DNA of 64,000 nucleotides from UBA1563 sp041667115 (GCA_041667115.1 JBAYFO010000010.1:1-64000); one strand, 5' to 3'. Positions 1-7,829 are shown, counted from the stretch's first letter. The notes: generated by a model from the sequence alone, not told the origin. Numbers and translations are program-made.

Positions 1-42
1 GAGGTCTTTGATTGCAGACTTAAGGAAAGATACGATGTACAA
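1..42 (-). CDS. RelE/ParE-type toxin, N-terminal fragment at window edge
   Basis: Only the first 14 codons are inside the window. Reading leftwards from a TTG at 42-40 gives a peptide with the pattern MYIVSFLKSAIKDL, which resembles the first strand and helix of RelE/ParE toxins. It follows the small antitoxin-like gene after a three-base gap, the usual antitoxin-toxin order. The start codon is uncertain and the catalytic part lies outside the window, so this is a context-based call. Confidence 0.4.
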   Translation of the reverse strand, partial: MYIVSFLKSAIKDL

Positions 43-45
43 AAT

Positions 46-267
46 TTATCCAAGACCGAGTTGTTTCATTGCAGAGGATAAATCTACACCTCGATCACCC
101 TTTGAAGTAGCCTTTTTTTGGAGGACAAGTCTCTTTCTTAATCGATCTTTAATGATGAGTCCTTCATCAGGGTCACCATAAAGTTCTATTAGTTTTTGTT
201 CGACTACATTAGAAAGAATTTCGGTGAATTCTTTCTTAGTCATTTGAGCCAAAGTTGAGGTAGCCAT
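46..267 (-). CDS. small antitoxin-like hypothetical protein
   Basis: The product is 73 residues from ATG at 267. That start is preceded by AAAGGAA about eight bases upstream, which favours it over the longer in-frame start at 318. The sequence is charged and predicted helical (starts MATSTLAQMTKKEF, ends MKQLGLG) and resembles the small antitoxin-like proteins that precede RelE/ParE toxins. The reading frame beyond its stop looks like such a toxin. It is the only leftward gene in the otherwise rightward cassette-like region. No DNA-binding motif could be identified with certainty. Confidence 0.55.
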   Translation of the reverse strand: MATSTLAQMTKKEFTEILSNVVEQKLIELYGDPDEGLIIKDRLRKRLVLQKKATSKGDRGVDLSSAMKQLGLG

Positions 268-645
268 ATTATTGTTCCTTTCTTTAACAATAATAAGTAA
301 TCTACCGAAGAATATCAATATAGGTTTTGCTGCCTAACCTCTTTAATCCTCCAGATGTATCAGCCTTTGGCTGAGGCGGATAGGAAAGAGAAAAATTTCC
401 GCCAGAGGCGTATCCGCCTTTAGCGGACATTCCGCAAACACAGGTGTTTGGATAGAATGTTCGTTGTTGTTGGTGTGCAAAAATTTTTAATAAATAAATA
501 ATTTGTTTTGCTTATGTAAAACGAGAATGGAAATCTTTAAATAATTAATTTGGTAGTGTTGGAGTTTTACAACCTGTCGCACAAGGCGTGATAACACGGC
601 GGTATATGTGTGTAATCTAATAATATCATCTAAGGAATGTGGTTA
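268..645. other. 378-base gap with inverted repeats and an attC-like element
   Basis: No gene is seen. GCCTAAC at 332-338 fits the RYYYAAC outer box of integron attC sites. TCAGCC-TTT-GGCTGA at 360-374 is a perfect short hairpin, and the same arms recur around 5528-5542. AGGCGGAT and ATCCGCCT form a further inverted pair around 375-420. The right part (471-608) is the first copy of a repeated element listed separately. Confidence 0.5.
471..608 (+). repeat. attC-like intergenic repeat, family A copy 1
   Basis: This stretch is similar over about 110-130 bases to 1733-1850, including a run around GAGAATGGAAATCT and an identical 18-base end (ATAACACGGCGGTATATG at 591-608). The end sits 38 bases before the start of the hydrolase gene. 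GTGTT/AACAC arms can pair. The end resembles the GTTATATG core at 3655-3662 with one base changed, so it may be a decayed attC site. Confidence 0.5.
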
Positions 646-1593
646 ATGAGAAATTCAATGAAACGAATAATACTATCAGCAATTGTAATAATTCTGGGAT
701 TGAGCGATTATGGTTTTGGACAAAAAGAATTTATGACAGTGAACGGAAGGAAAATAGAGGTTTTTATTTCCGGACTTGAAAATAATCAACCCGGTAAACC
801 TGTAATTGTCTTTGAAAATGGAATGGCAACTAAATATGATTATTGGAAAAACATAATTAATGAAGTTTCCAACACCTCCGTTGTTTTTTCCTATAACCGA
901 CCAAGAATTGGAGAATCTGAAAATGACAGCCTGCCTCCAACAGTAGAACATATTAATCGTAACTTAAAATCAATGCTCTTAGAGAAGGGTCTTAACCCGC
1001 CATATCTGTTAGTTGGTCACTCATTCGGCGGTGCATACATCAGAAGTTTTGCATCAAAACACCCGGAAGAAATTGCCGGGCTAATTTTTGTGGATCCAAT
1101 TGACTTCACTAAAAAGGGAGATGACGGTGATCTTCCCTATTTAGAAATTGGATTAACAAAGCACCAAATCGATTCTATGTTTGCAAAACCGTATACTAAA
1201 TTCAAAGAAAAGCTTTATGAAGAAATGCCGAATTTTTATGTTGAGGAAGTGAAAATATCCAGTCAGTTAACCAAAAATGATTTTAAAGATTGCGATAGCA
1301 TCCCCCTGCCTGATGTTCCGGTTCATTTTATTAAAGCGGGTGAATATCCCAAAGGACCCGATGATCGGGGAGAAACTAGTTTTGATAAAAAGAAATTGTT
1401 TAGAATTAATAATAATATTCAAATGAAGCGCTGGATTGAATTATTAAATCCTCTTAAATATGGGAAGCTAATTTATTTATCAAATTCGGGGCATTATATC
1501 CCCACAGACGATCCTGAAACAATTATCACAAGCATTAGGCTGGCTCTGAATGATTATGGAAGAATTCAAAAAGAAAAAGCAATCAAGGAATAG
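646..1593 (+). CDS. secreted alpha/beta-hydrolase
   Basis: This 315-residue protein probably hydrolyses an ester or amide outside the cytoplasm; the substrate is unknown. A signal peptide runs from MRNSMKRIILSAIVIILGLS to about residue 26. The nucleophile elbow GHSFGG lies near residue 125, and a late SGHY motif supplies the probable catalytic His. The start at 646 is preferred because AAGGA at 632-636 is nine bases upstream; an in-frame ATG at 637 would touch that ribosome site. It stands alone between two attC-like elements, so it is probably one cassette of the left-hand array. Confidence 0.75.
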   Translation: MRNSMKRIILSAIVIILGLSDYGFGQKEFMTVNGRKIEVFISGLENNQPGKPVIVFENGMATKYDYWKNIINEVSNTSVVFSYNRPRIGESENDSLPPTVEHINRNLKSMLLEKGLNPPYLLVGHSFGGAYIRSFASKHPEEIAGLIFVDPIDFTKKGDDGDLPYLEIGLTKHQIDSMFAKPYTKFKEKLYEEMPNFYVEEVKISSQLTKNDFKDCDSIPLPDVPVHFIKAGEYPKGPDDRGETSFDKKKLFRINNNIQMKRWIELLNPLKYGKLIYLSNSGHYIPTDDPETIITSIRLALNDYGRIQKEKAIKE

Positions 1594-1899
1594 GATAATC
1601 ACACATAATCCGCTGCGGCTAATGAACTCACACCAGTTGCGGAGGAAGAGTAAAAGGCGAAACGTTTAGATATTGTTTTTGTAAAAAAGGAAGAATGATA
1701 TCCCGATTTTAGAGGAGAGTAATTTCGTCATTTTGGGTGTGGAGAATTTTAATAATTAAATGGTTTGTTTTACTTACGTAAAATGAGAATGGAAATCTAT
1801 AAATAATTAATGCGGCGGTGTTGGAGTTTAAGATAACACGGCGGTATATGGCAAAATGTAACTTTAAAACTTATTACAGAATCAAAAAATGGAAAAATA
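1594..1899. other. 306-base gap holding an attC-like element
   Basis: No gene is supported. CCGCTGCGG and a later TTGCGG give short pairing arms just after the hydrolase stop. The right half (1733-1850) is the second copy of the family A repeat. No promoter could be identified with confidence. Confidence 0.45.
1733..1850 (+). repeat. attC-like intergenic repeat, family A copy 2
   Basis: Second copy of the element at 471-608. It lacks about 20 internal bases between the GTGTTGGAGTTT part and the shared ATAACACGGCGGTATATG end (1833-1850). It ends 50 bases before the next gene. GTGTT and AACAC can pair as a hairpin stem. Confidence 0.5.
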
Positions 1900-3582
1900 A
1901 TGAAAACAATTACTCGTATTGTTTATTTGTTTGTTTTACTACTAACAAACCAGATGATCGCACAGCAGTGGTGGACTGTAGGTGCAGCCGGTTTTTCTGA
2001 TAGCTCATCATATTACACCTCAATTGTAATAGATGGAAACGGAACGCCTTATGTTGCATATCAGGATGCTGGAAATTTATCTAAGGCAACCGTAAAGAAA
2101 TTTGACGGCAGCAGTTGGGTGGGTGTAGGTTCAGCCGGTTTCTCTGCCAATACAGCAGAGTACACCTCAATCGCAATAGATAGCAGCGGAACTCCTTATG
2201 TGGCTTATATGGATTATGGAAATTCATTTAAAGCAACCGTAATGAAATTTTACAGCAGCAGTTGGCAAGTTGTCGGTTCAGTCGGTTTCTCTGCCGGTAC
2301 AGCAGCTAACACCTCAATCGCAATAGATAGCAGCGGAACTCCTTATGTGGCATATAAGGATGGTACAAAATCAAACAAAGCAACGGTAATGAAATTTGAC
2401 GGCAGCAACTGGGTGGTTGTCGGTTCAACCGGTTTCTCTGCGGGTGCAGCTGGTTACGTCTCAATCGCAATAGATAGCAGCGGAACTCCTTATGTGGCAT
2501 ATTTGGATTATGCAATTTCAAATAAAGCAACCGTAATGAAATTTGACGGCAGCAACTGGGTGGTTGTCGGTTCAGCAGGTTTCTCTGATAGTACAGCAAC
2601 TTACACTTCAATAGTAATCGATGGAAGCGGCACTCCTTATATCGCATATCAGGATTTTGCAAAATCAAATAAAGCAACCGTAATGAAATTTTACGGGGGC
2701 AGCTGGCAAGTTGTCGGTTCAGCAGGTTTCTCTGCAGGGCAGGCAGACTACACCTCAATCGCAATTAATGGAAGCGGCACTCCTTATGTTGCATATAGGG
2801 ATTATGGAAATTCAAATAAAGCAACCGTAATGAAATTTGACGGCAGCAGCTGGGTGGTTGTCGGTTCAGCCGGTTTCTCTGCAGGGCAGGCAGAGTACAC
2901 CTCACTCGCAATAGCCCCGAATAGTATTCCTATTGTTGCATATATGGATGGTGGAAATTCATCTAAAGCAACAGTAATGAAATATACTGTAAATCAAATC
3001 GACCCTTTGCCGGTAGAACTGACCTCATTTAATGCATCAATAAATGGAAGTAAAATAATACTTAACTGGCAGACTGCAACGGAAATTAATAGTTATGGAT
3101 TTGAGGTGGAAAGATTACAAGATTGCAAGATTTCAAAATTGCACGATTGGGAAAGGGTTGGATTTGTAAAGGGAAACGGAAACAGTAATTCTCCTAAAGA
3201 GTATTCGTTTATTGATAATAACCCTGGTGCCGGAAAATATCTCTACCGCTTAAAACAATTGGATAATGATGGGAAACATACCTACAGTAAAGAAGTAGAA
3301 GTAAATTTTATTACTCCAACTGCGTATGCATTAGCACAGAATTATCCGAATCCGTTTAATCCAAATACAGTAATCAGTTATCAGTTATCAGTCGTCGGTA
3401 AAACATCAATAAAAGTTTACGATATGTTAGGAAATGAACTTGCAACTTTGGTGAATGAAACAAAAGAGCCCGGTATTTACAACGTTGCATTTAATGCAAG
3501 TAATCTTGCAAGCGGAATATACTTTTATAAAATAGTGAGCGGCAATTATTCCGACATTAAGAAAATGATACTACTTAGATAA
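1900..3582 (+). CDS. secreted repeat protein with type IX secretion sorting domain
   Basis: The protein has 560 residues. A signal peptide (MKTITRIVYLFVLLLTNQ, cleavage near residue 22) is followed by seven tandem units of exactly 49 residues, roughly 41-365. Each unit holds GTPYVAY, KATVMKF and SSWxVVG; this looks like a beta-propeller-type repeat. A region beginning DPLPVELTSFNA (about 370) precedes a C-terminal sorting tail with YPNPFNPNT and SGIYFYK, ending IKKMILLR. In Ignavibacteria/Bacteroidota this tail directs export by the Por (type IX) system. The biological role is unknown. The DNA repeats every 147 bases. The gene lies alone between two attC-like elements. Confidence 0.85.
   Translation: MKTITRIVYLFVLLLTNQMIAQQWWTVGAAGFSDSSSYYTSIVIDGNGTPYVAYQDAGNLSKATVKKFDGSSWVGVGSAGFSANTAEYTSIAIDSSGTPYVAYMDYGNSFKATVMKFYSSSWQVVGSVGFSAGTAANTSIAIDSSGTPYVAYKDGTKSNKATVMKFDGSNWVVVGSTGFSAGAAGYVSIAIDSSGTPYVAYLDYAISNKATVMKFDGSNWVVVGSAGFSDSTATYTSIVIDGSGTPYIAYQDFAKSNKATVMKFYGGSWQVVGSAGFSAGQADYTSIAINGSGTPYVAYRDYGNSNKATVMKFDGSSWVVVGSAGFSAGQAEYTSLAIAPNSIPIVAYMDGGNSSKATVMKYTVNQIDPLPVELTSFNASINGSKIILNWQTATEINSYGFEVERLQDCKISKLHDWERVGFVKGNGNSNSPKEYSFIDNNPGAGKYLYRLKQLDNDGKHTYSKEVEVNFITPTAYALAQNYPNPFNPNTVISYQLSVVGKTSIKVYDMLGNELATLVNETKEPGIYNVAFNASNLASGIYFYKIVSGNYSDIKKMILLR
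2020..2995 (+). repeat. seven in-frame 147-base tandem repeats
   Basis: The coding sequence repeats with a 147-base (49-codon) period. Copies share runs around GGAACTCCTTATGT and GCAACCGTAATGAAATT. Neighbouring copies are more alike than distant ones, as expected from unequal recombination. Copy number may therefore vary between strains. Confidence 0.85.
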
Positions 3583-3606
3583 ACGCTACAGCAAATAAAT
3601 TCAATG

Positions 3607-3662
3607 CGGGTCCCGCAAGAAAACTGCGGGACAAGCTCAGTGGAAAACCACGCCGTTATATG
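3607..3662 (+). repeat. attC-like intergenic repeat, family B copy 1
   Basis: Bases 3613-3656 are identical over 44 bases to 5610-5653. The element contains two hairpins, CCGC...GCGG and TGG-AAAA-CCA, and ends in GCCGTTATATG at 3652-3662, close to the GTTRRRY attC core. It lies about 80 bases before the toxin-antitoxin pair. Confidence 0.55.
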
Positions 3663-3739
3663 TTTAGGAAACAGTCTTGATGTTGTCGTAATATGGGCTT
3701 ATATTTAGTCCAGAATAAAGACAATAAAAGGAGACAAAA

Positions 3740-4030
3740 ATGAAAGACATCTTAGTTGCAAATGATATAATCCCGGTTGGTCAATTCAAAACCGGGTTGG
3801 CAAAATATCTAAAAGAAATCCAGAACAAGCGTAATTCTTTGATAATCACGCAAAATGGAAAGCCAGCCGGAGTATTAATCTCTCCAACGGAATTTGATGA
3901 TTTGAGACAGACAAAACTTTTCATCGATTCAATTTCACGAGGTTTATCTGCTTCTGAAAAAGGAGAACTATTATCTACTTCACAGCTTAGAAGTGAAATG
4001 CAAAAAGCAAGAGCCGTGAAAGAAAGATGA
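3740..4030 (+). CDS. type II antitoxin, Phd/YefM family
   Basis: This 96-residue protein is the likely antitoxin for the downstream toxin and the autorepressor of the pair. The N-terminal part matches the Phd/YefM fold: VGQFKTGLAKYLKEI followed by SLIITQNGKPAGVLISPTEFDDL. The acidic and basic C-terminal tail would bind the toxin. AAAGGAGA lies about eight bases before the ATG. Its stop overlaps the toxin start in ATGA, so the two genes are translationally coupled. Toxin-antitoxin pairs are common cargo of chromosomal cassette arrays, where they stabilise the array. Confidence 0.85.
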   Translation: MKDILVANDIIPVGQFKTGLAKYLKEIQNKRNSLIITQNGKPAGVLISPTEFDDLRQTKLFIDSISRGLSASEKGELLSTSQLRSEMQKARAVKER

Positions 4031-4335
4031 AAATATTCTGGACCAAAGAAGCATTGTTTCGCTTACAAGAAATTGAAGAATACATTTCAAGAGATAATCC
4101 AGTTATAGCAATTGAATTTGTTGAGAAGTTAATATCGCTTGCGGAAACATTACTAGAGAATCCGGGAAAAGGTAGAATTGTGCCTGAATTATCGTTGGAG
4201 AATATCCGGGAGTTGTTACATAAAAATTATCGTATCGTTTACCTGGTTAAGAAAAACTCGGTAGATATTCTTACAGTATTTGAAGGACATCAATTATTGA
4301 AAAAAGAAGAAATATTTAAAAGTAAAAACCGATAA
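4027..4335 (+). CDS. type II toxin, RelE/ParE family
   Basis: This 102-residue protein fits the RelE/ParE toxin family: IFWTKEALFRLQEIEEYISRD, then a PGKGRIVPE turn and the core strands YRIVYLVKKNSVDILTVFEGHQ. Because it pairs with a Phd-type antitoxin and has the ENIRELLHKNYRIVY pattern, ParE-like is the closest match. The target (gyrase or ribosome-bound mRNA) cannot be told from sequence. It overlaps the antitoxin by four bases. Confidence 0.85.
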   Translation: MKIFWTKEALFRLQEIEEYISRDNPVIAIEFVEKLISLAETLLENPGKGRIVPELSLENIRELLHKNYRIVYLVKKNSVDILTVFEGHQLLKKEEIFKSKNR

Positions 4336-4807
4336 GCGAATATAAAACGCTGCTCAACTCGGACGGTCATGTATAAGGCGGGGTAGACTGTTTTATGATG
4401 CGACAAGAGGAGAGAAATGCATTAGGAACTTCGGTAATTTGAAATTGCGAATGCCGCTAAAGCGCCACAAGTTTAAGAATGAAGACGCCCCTCGACTTTA
4501 CATGGAAAGACGATGAGATCGAGGAACATGAGAAAATTTCAGAATTACAAGCATGGCAGGGCCTGTAATGAATTGAAAAGATTTTTTGTTTTTTTTTGGT
4601 GAACAAAAAAAAATGGTTTAGTTTTGTCTATAATAATTATTGAGAGATTGGATGGGTTTTATTTCTGAAATAGTTTTACATGGTTTCAAGGCGCTACGAT
4701 GCGGGGTAAATGAGATATTACCTTTCTATGCTTATACCAGGATTTTAACAACTTATCACGCTAAGCGTGATAACATACCGTTATGCAAATAATATGAAAG
4801 AGGAGAA
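4336..4807. other. 472-base gap, hairpin-rich, attC-like right end
   Basis: No gene is supported. GCTCAAC at 4352-4358 fits the RYYYAAC box of an attC left end. A T-run and A-run around 4584-4612 could pair. The right end is the element at 4738-4786. The remainder shows nothing recognisable. Confidence 0.4.
4738..4786 (+). repeat. attC-like element with perfect 9-base stem
   Basis: Arms TTATCACGC and GCGTGATAA (4753-4761 and 4765-4773) form a perfect stem with a three-base loop. They are followed by ACCGTTATGC, whose GTTATGC (4780-4786) resembles core boxes of chromosomal integron repeats. The GATTTTAACAAC part aligns with the GTTTTACAAC of the copy at 471-608. It ends 22 bases before the next gene. 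Confidence 0.5.
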
Positions 4808-5398
4808 ATGATAAAATCTTTATTGCTGTACTCATTGGTAATGATTTTTGTGGTAATTGCTTTTCCCGGATGTTCTATCGTTCCCAAAAGTTTTAAGGAA
4901 ACAACACTTGATGATATGTACCCAATTTTAACGGATGAACAATATCAAGAGATGAAAACACTTAATAGTGATGAGGAATTAACTAACTTTCTTGATACAT
5001 ATTGGCACAATCTTGATTCAACTTCATGTACAAGTGAGAATGAATATAAAACTGAATACGTGCGAAGATTAAAATATGCTAATGAACATTTTCCTGATAG
5101 TCGGGGTTGGGGGAGGTCAGACCGCAAAAGAATCTATCTAGTTTATGGACCTCCGGACTATATCGAGAGATATGCATCTACGGAAAATCGGATTGGGGCT
5201 TTTTCGAGAATGAAATCAATAGAGATTTGGCTTTACATGAGTCCGGGCAAAAACAACTCTTTTCCTTCGCAAGGGAATAACTTTGATAAGGGAGAGAAGA
5301 AGTTTCTCTTTGCTGATGTAACTGGAGTTGGGATCTATAAGATTCTCTATTCATCCGAAGATAATGGAGATATTGATATAAGGATGTTTAATCCATAA
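4808..5398 (+). CDS. GWxTD-domain lipoprotein
   Basis: The protein has 196 residues. The N-terminus is a lipoprotein signal (IKSLLLYSLVMIFVVIAFPGC, Cys at 22). The rest matches the GWxTD domain: DTYWHNLD, then GWGRSDRKRIYLVYGPPDYIER and SIEIWLY. The domain is common in Ignavibacteria, Chlorobi and related phyla and its function is unknown. GAGGAG sits just before the ATG. It is a single gene between two attC-like elements. Confidence 0.75.
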   Translation: MIKSLLLYSLVMIFVVIAFPGCSIVPKSFKETTLDDMYPILTDEQYQEMKTLNSDEELTNFLDTYWHNLDSTSCTSENEYKTEYVRRLKYANEHFPDSRGWGRSDRKRIYLVYGPPDYIERYASTENRIGAFSRMKSIEIWLYMSPGKNNSFPSQGNNFDKGEKKFLFADVTGVGIYKILYSSEDNGDIDIRMFNP

Positions 5399-5670
5399 TG
5401 ATTTTTCCACCCGGCCGCCTTACCTTGGCGTGGTGAACTGTTTTTATTGCGGCATTGTTCAAGTTCTTGGGTTGGGTTAAAGAGGTAGGCATTGTAATTT
5501 AAGGTTGTACTCTTAAATAAAATTATTTCAGCCAAAGGCTGATGAGCCACATGCTCAAAAATTTATAGGCAATGGTTTTTCATTATGTCATTCAGGTTCG
5601 GGGTTGATTCCGCAAGAAAACTGCGGGACAAGCTCAGTGGAAAACCACGCCGTAAGGAACTCAAAAGAAT
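5399..5670. other. 272-base gap holding an attC-like element
   Basis: GGCGTGG at 5427-5433 is complementary to CCACGCC at 5645-5651. TCAGCC-AAA-GGCTGA at 5528-5542 is a perfect hairpin. The right end is family B copy 2. No gene is supported. Confidence 0.4.
5596..5657 (+). repeat. attC-like intergenic repeat, family B copy 2
   Basis: Bases 5610-5653 are an exact 44-base copy of 3613-3656. After GCCGT this copy diverges to AAGGAAC, which provides the AGGA ribosome site of the following gene, 18 bases from its ATG. Confidence 0.55.
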
Positions 5671-6741
5671 ATGAATGAGATTGAAAAACTTGGCTTTGAT
5701 AAATGGTTTCAAGATAAGATTGATTTATCTAAAATGACCGATTATCAAATTGCAAGAGTAATAAGTGTGAATAAAAATAGTTTTGTTGTATCAAACGGGA
5801 AGAAGGATATTTATGCCGAAGTAACCGGGAAATATTTATTCAATTCCGATTCGTCCCTGGATATACCGACTGTTGGGGATTGGGTCTATGTGCAATTCTT
5901 CGATGACGATTCGTTAGCTATTATTCACGATATCTTTCCCCGGAAATCATTATTGAAAAGAAAGACCTCCGGTAAAAAAATTGAATATCAACTACTTGCT
6001 GCGAACATAGATACGGCAATAATTATGCAATCACTTGATTCCAATTTTAATTTAAGGAGACTGGAGCGTTACTTAGTGATGATAAACGAGAGTAACATTA
6101 CTCCGGTTATTTTCCTAAGTAAAAGTGATCTTATAAGTAGCGGCGAGATCGAAAGCAAGAAAAACGATATTTATAAAATCTTACCAGAGATTAAAATAGC
6201 GGCATTCAGCAACAACAATTTGTCGGATATAGAAAACATTAAAACACTCTTTACTCCTTCGAAAACATTTTGTTTGCTTGGATCATCCGGGGTTGGGAAA
6301 ACCACTTTATTAAACAACCTGATACATCAAGACCTATACAAAACACAACCAATAAGAGAGAAAGACGGAAGAGGGAAACATACCACTACACGCCGTGAAC
6401 TTATCGTTTTAGAAAACGGATCGATTGTTGTTGATAATCCCGGAATGCGTGAACTTGGAATAATGTCTCTTGATTCGGGACTTGATGATACCTTTAATGA
6501 AATTGCAGAGTTATCAAAACAGTGCCGCTATGCAGATTGTACCCATACTATTGAGAAGGGGTGTGCAATTTTAAAAGCCGTTGAACTGGAAAAAATAACA
6601 ACCGAGCGATATAATAATTATATAAAAATCTATAAAGAATCCTTGTATAACGAAATGTCATATTTTGAAAAGAGACAGAAGGACAAAAAATTCGGTAAAT
6701 TTATTCACACGTATATGAAAAATAAAAAAGATATAAAATAG
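5671..6741 (+). CDS. rsgA: ribosome small-subunit-dependent GTPase A (RsgA)
   Basis: This circularly permuted GTPase assists late 30S ribosome maturation. It has 356 residues: an OB-fold N-terminal part, G4 SKSD (about 150-153), G1 GSSGVGKT (204-211), G3 DNPGMRELG (about 256) and a zinc knuckle CRYADCTHTIEKGC near the C-terminus. All key residues are present. It lies alone between attC-like elements, an unusual place for a near-universal gene. The genome may have a second, ordinary copy, or this may be a transferred paralogue; that cannot be decided here. Confidence 0.9.
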   Translation: MNEIEKLGFDKWFQDKIDLSKMTDYQIARVISVNKNSFVVSNGKKDIYAEVTGKYLFNSDSSLDIPTVGDWVYVQFFDDDSLAIIHDIFPRKSLLKRKTSGKKIEYQLLAANIDTAIIMQSLDSNFNLRRLERYLVMINESNITPVIFLSKSDLISSGEIESKKNDIYKILPEIKIAAFSNNNLSDIENIKTLFTPSKTFCLLGSSGVGKTTLLNNLIHQDLYKTQPIREKDGRGKHTTTRRELIVLENGSIVVDNPGMRELGIMSLDSGLDDTFNEIAELSKQCRYADCTHTIEKGCAILKAVELEKITTERYNNYIKIYKESLYNEMSYFEKRQKDKKFGKFIHTYMKNKKDIK

Positions 6742-6742
6742 T

Positions 6743-6879
6743 ATCTAACCTCTTCGATAAATAAAAATCCACGCTAAGTCGTGGCTGGCAAGAAAAACGA
6801 AAGCGATAATCTTTTATAATTAAGGCGGTGTTGAATATGCACAACTTGTAACACAAAGCATGGTAAAACACCGTTAGAT
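6743..6879 (+). repeat. complete attC-like site with complementary outer boxes
   Basis: ATCTAAC (6743-6749, RYYYAAC type) begins two bases after the rsgA stop. It is the exact reverse complement of GTTAGAT (6873-6879, GTTRRRY type). The 137-base interval contains CCACG...CGTGG and GGCGGTGTT...AACACC inverted arms. Position, length, box sequence and orientation agree with an integron attC site. It ends 53 bases before the thioesterase gene. Confidence 0.65.
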
Positions 6880-6932
6880 GTTTACAGATCAACAAGGCTA
6901 AACCGAATATTTCGACAATAAAAAAAGATACT

Positions 6933-7688
6933 ATGGAAAATTATTTTGATAAAACATTTGAGTTACGATATTCTGAAATGGATAAATCCGGAGAGGCTTC
7001 ACCAACCACCATCTTAACGCTGCTAGAGGAAACGGCTGCGGACCATTGTTATTCAATAAATACTAGTTTATATAGCCTAAAAGAACAAGATCTGGGATGG
7101 GTGTTGCTTTCCGGGATTATTCAAATGGAGCGCTATCCCATTTATAAAGAAAAGATAACCATTAGAACATGGTTGTCAAGCTATTCATTTATAAAAGGAA
7201 TTAGAGAAAATATTATTTATGATGAACTGGCGAACGTTATAGGAAGAGCTAAAGGTTTATGGCTTTTCTTTGATATTAAAAGGAGGAGACCGGTTCAAAT
7301 ATTTGATTCAATAAAAGAGCAGTGGTCTTGCTGCGGTGAAGAATCAATAAAACAGAATATTGCTAAAAATATAGAAGCACCAGATTCTGCAAGTCACGTT
7401 AAAAAATATGCGGTTAACCGGTTTGATATAGATATGTATCAGCATTTAAATAATATTAGATATTTACAATGGGTAATCGATTCCATTGACGAAGATATTG
7501 TTGATACCTATTATTTGGCTTCTATAGAAGGACGGTTTGTTGCAGAAGCTAAAAATGGTGAGTCAATTATATCTTTAACTAAGAAGGATGTTAATGACAA
7601 TTCTTTTATCCATATTATAAAAACTCAAGATAGTAATAAGGTTTGTGCCACAGCAAAAACAATATGGAGAAAAAAAATAAACCAGTAA
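6933..7688 (+). CDS. acyl-ACP thioesterase
   Basis: This enzyme would release fatty acids from acyl carrier protein. Its 251 residues form two hotdog domains. The first has FELRYSEMDKSGEASPTTILTLLEETAADH and the typical LGWVLLSGIIQMERYP and ITIRTWLSSY segments. The second carries DIDMYQHLNNIRYLQW, equivalent to the conserved D-x-H-x-N-N-x-x-Y-x-x-W part of bacterial and plant FatA/FatB proteins. Chain-length preference is unknown. No strong ribosome site is seen. It is the last gene of the rightward cassette-like series. Confidence 0.85.
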   Translation: MENYFDKTFELRYSEMDKSGEASPTTILTLLEETAADHCYSINTSLYSLKEQDLGWVLLSGIIQMERYPIYKEKITIRTWLSSYSFIKGIRENIIYDELANVIGRAKGLWLFFDIKRRRPVQIFDSIKEQWSCCGEESIKQNIAKNIEAPDSASHVKKYAVNRFDIDMYQHLNNIRYLQWVIDSIDEDIVDTYYLASIEGRFVAEAKNGESIISLTKKDVNDNSFIHIIKTQDSNKVCATAKTIWRKKINQ

Positions 7689-7745
7689 CAACGCAGAACC
7701 TCTTTGCCAGCAAAGAATCTACACCAAGGCGTGATAGGACGGAAA
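7689..7745 (+). repeat. degenerate attC-like element after the last cassette
   Basis: GCAGAACCTCTTTGCC resembles GCCTAACCTCTTTAATCC at 332 and ATCTAACCTCTT at 6743. CACCAAGGCGTGATAGGACGG aligns with CACAAGGCGTGATAACACGG at 581-599. No further rightward cassette follows; the next gene is leftward. This may mark the end of the array. Confidence 0.4.
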
Positions 7746-7829
7746 AACAAATATCGCTGACATTCCACCTCAGCGGATGCGTAGATACAGTGTTTTCTGT
7801 TTTTATTTCTTCCTATTAAATCATTTTTA

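Noticed and set aside
2306..2764. Leftward open frame of 152 codons inside the sorting-domain gene
   Set aside because: It is the antisense shadow of the 147-base repeats and its protein is only a mirrored repeat.
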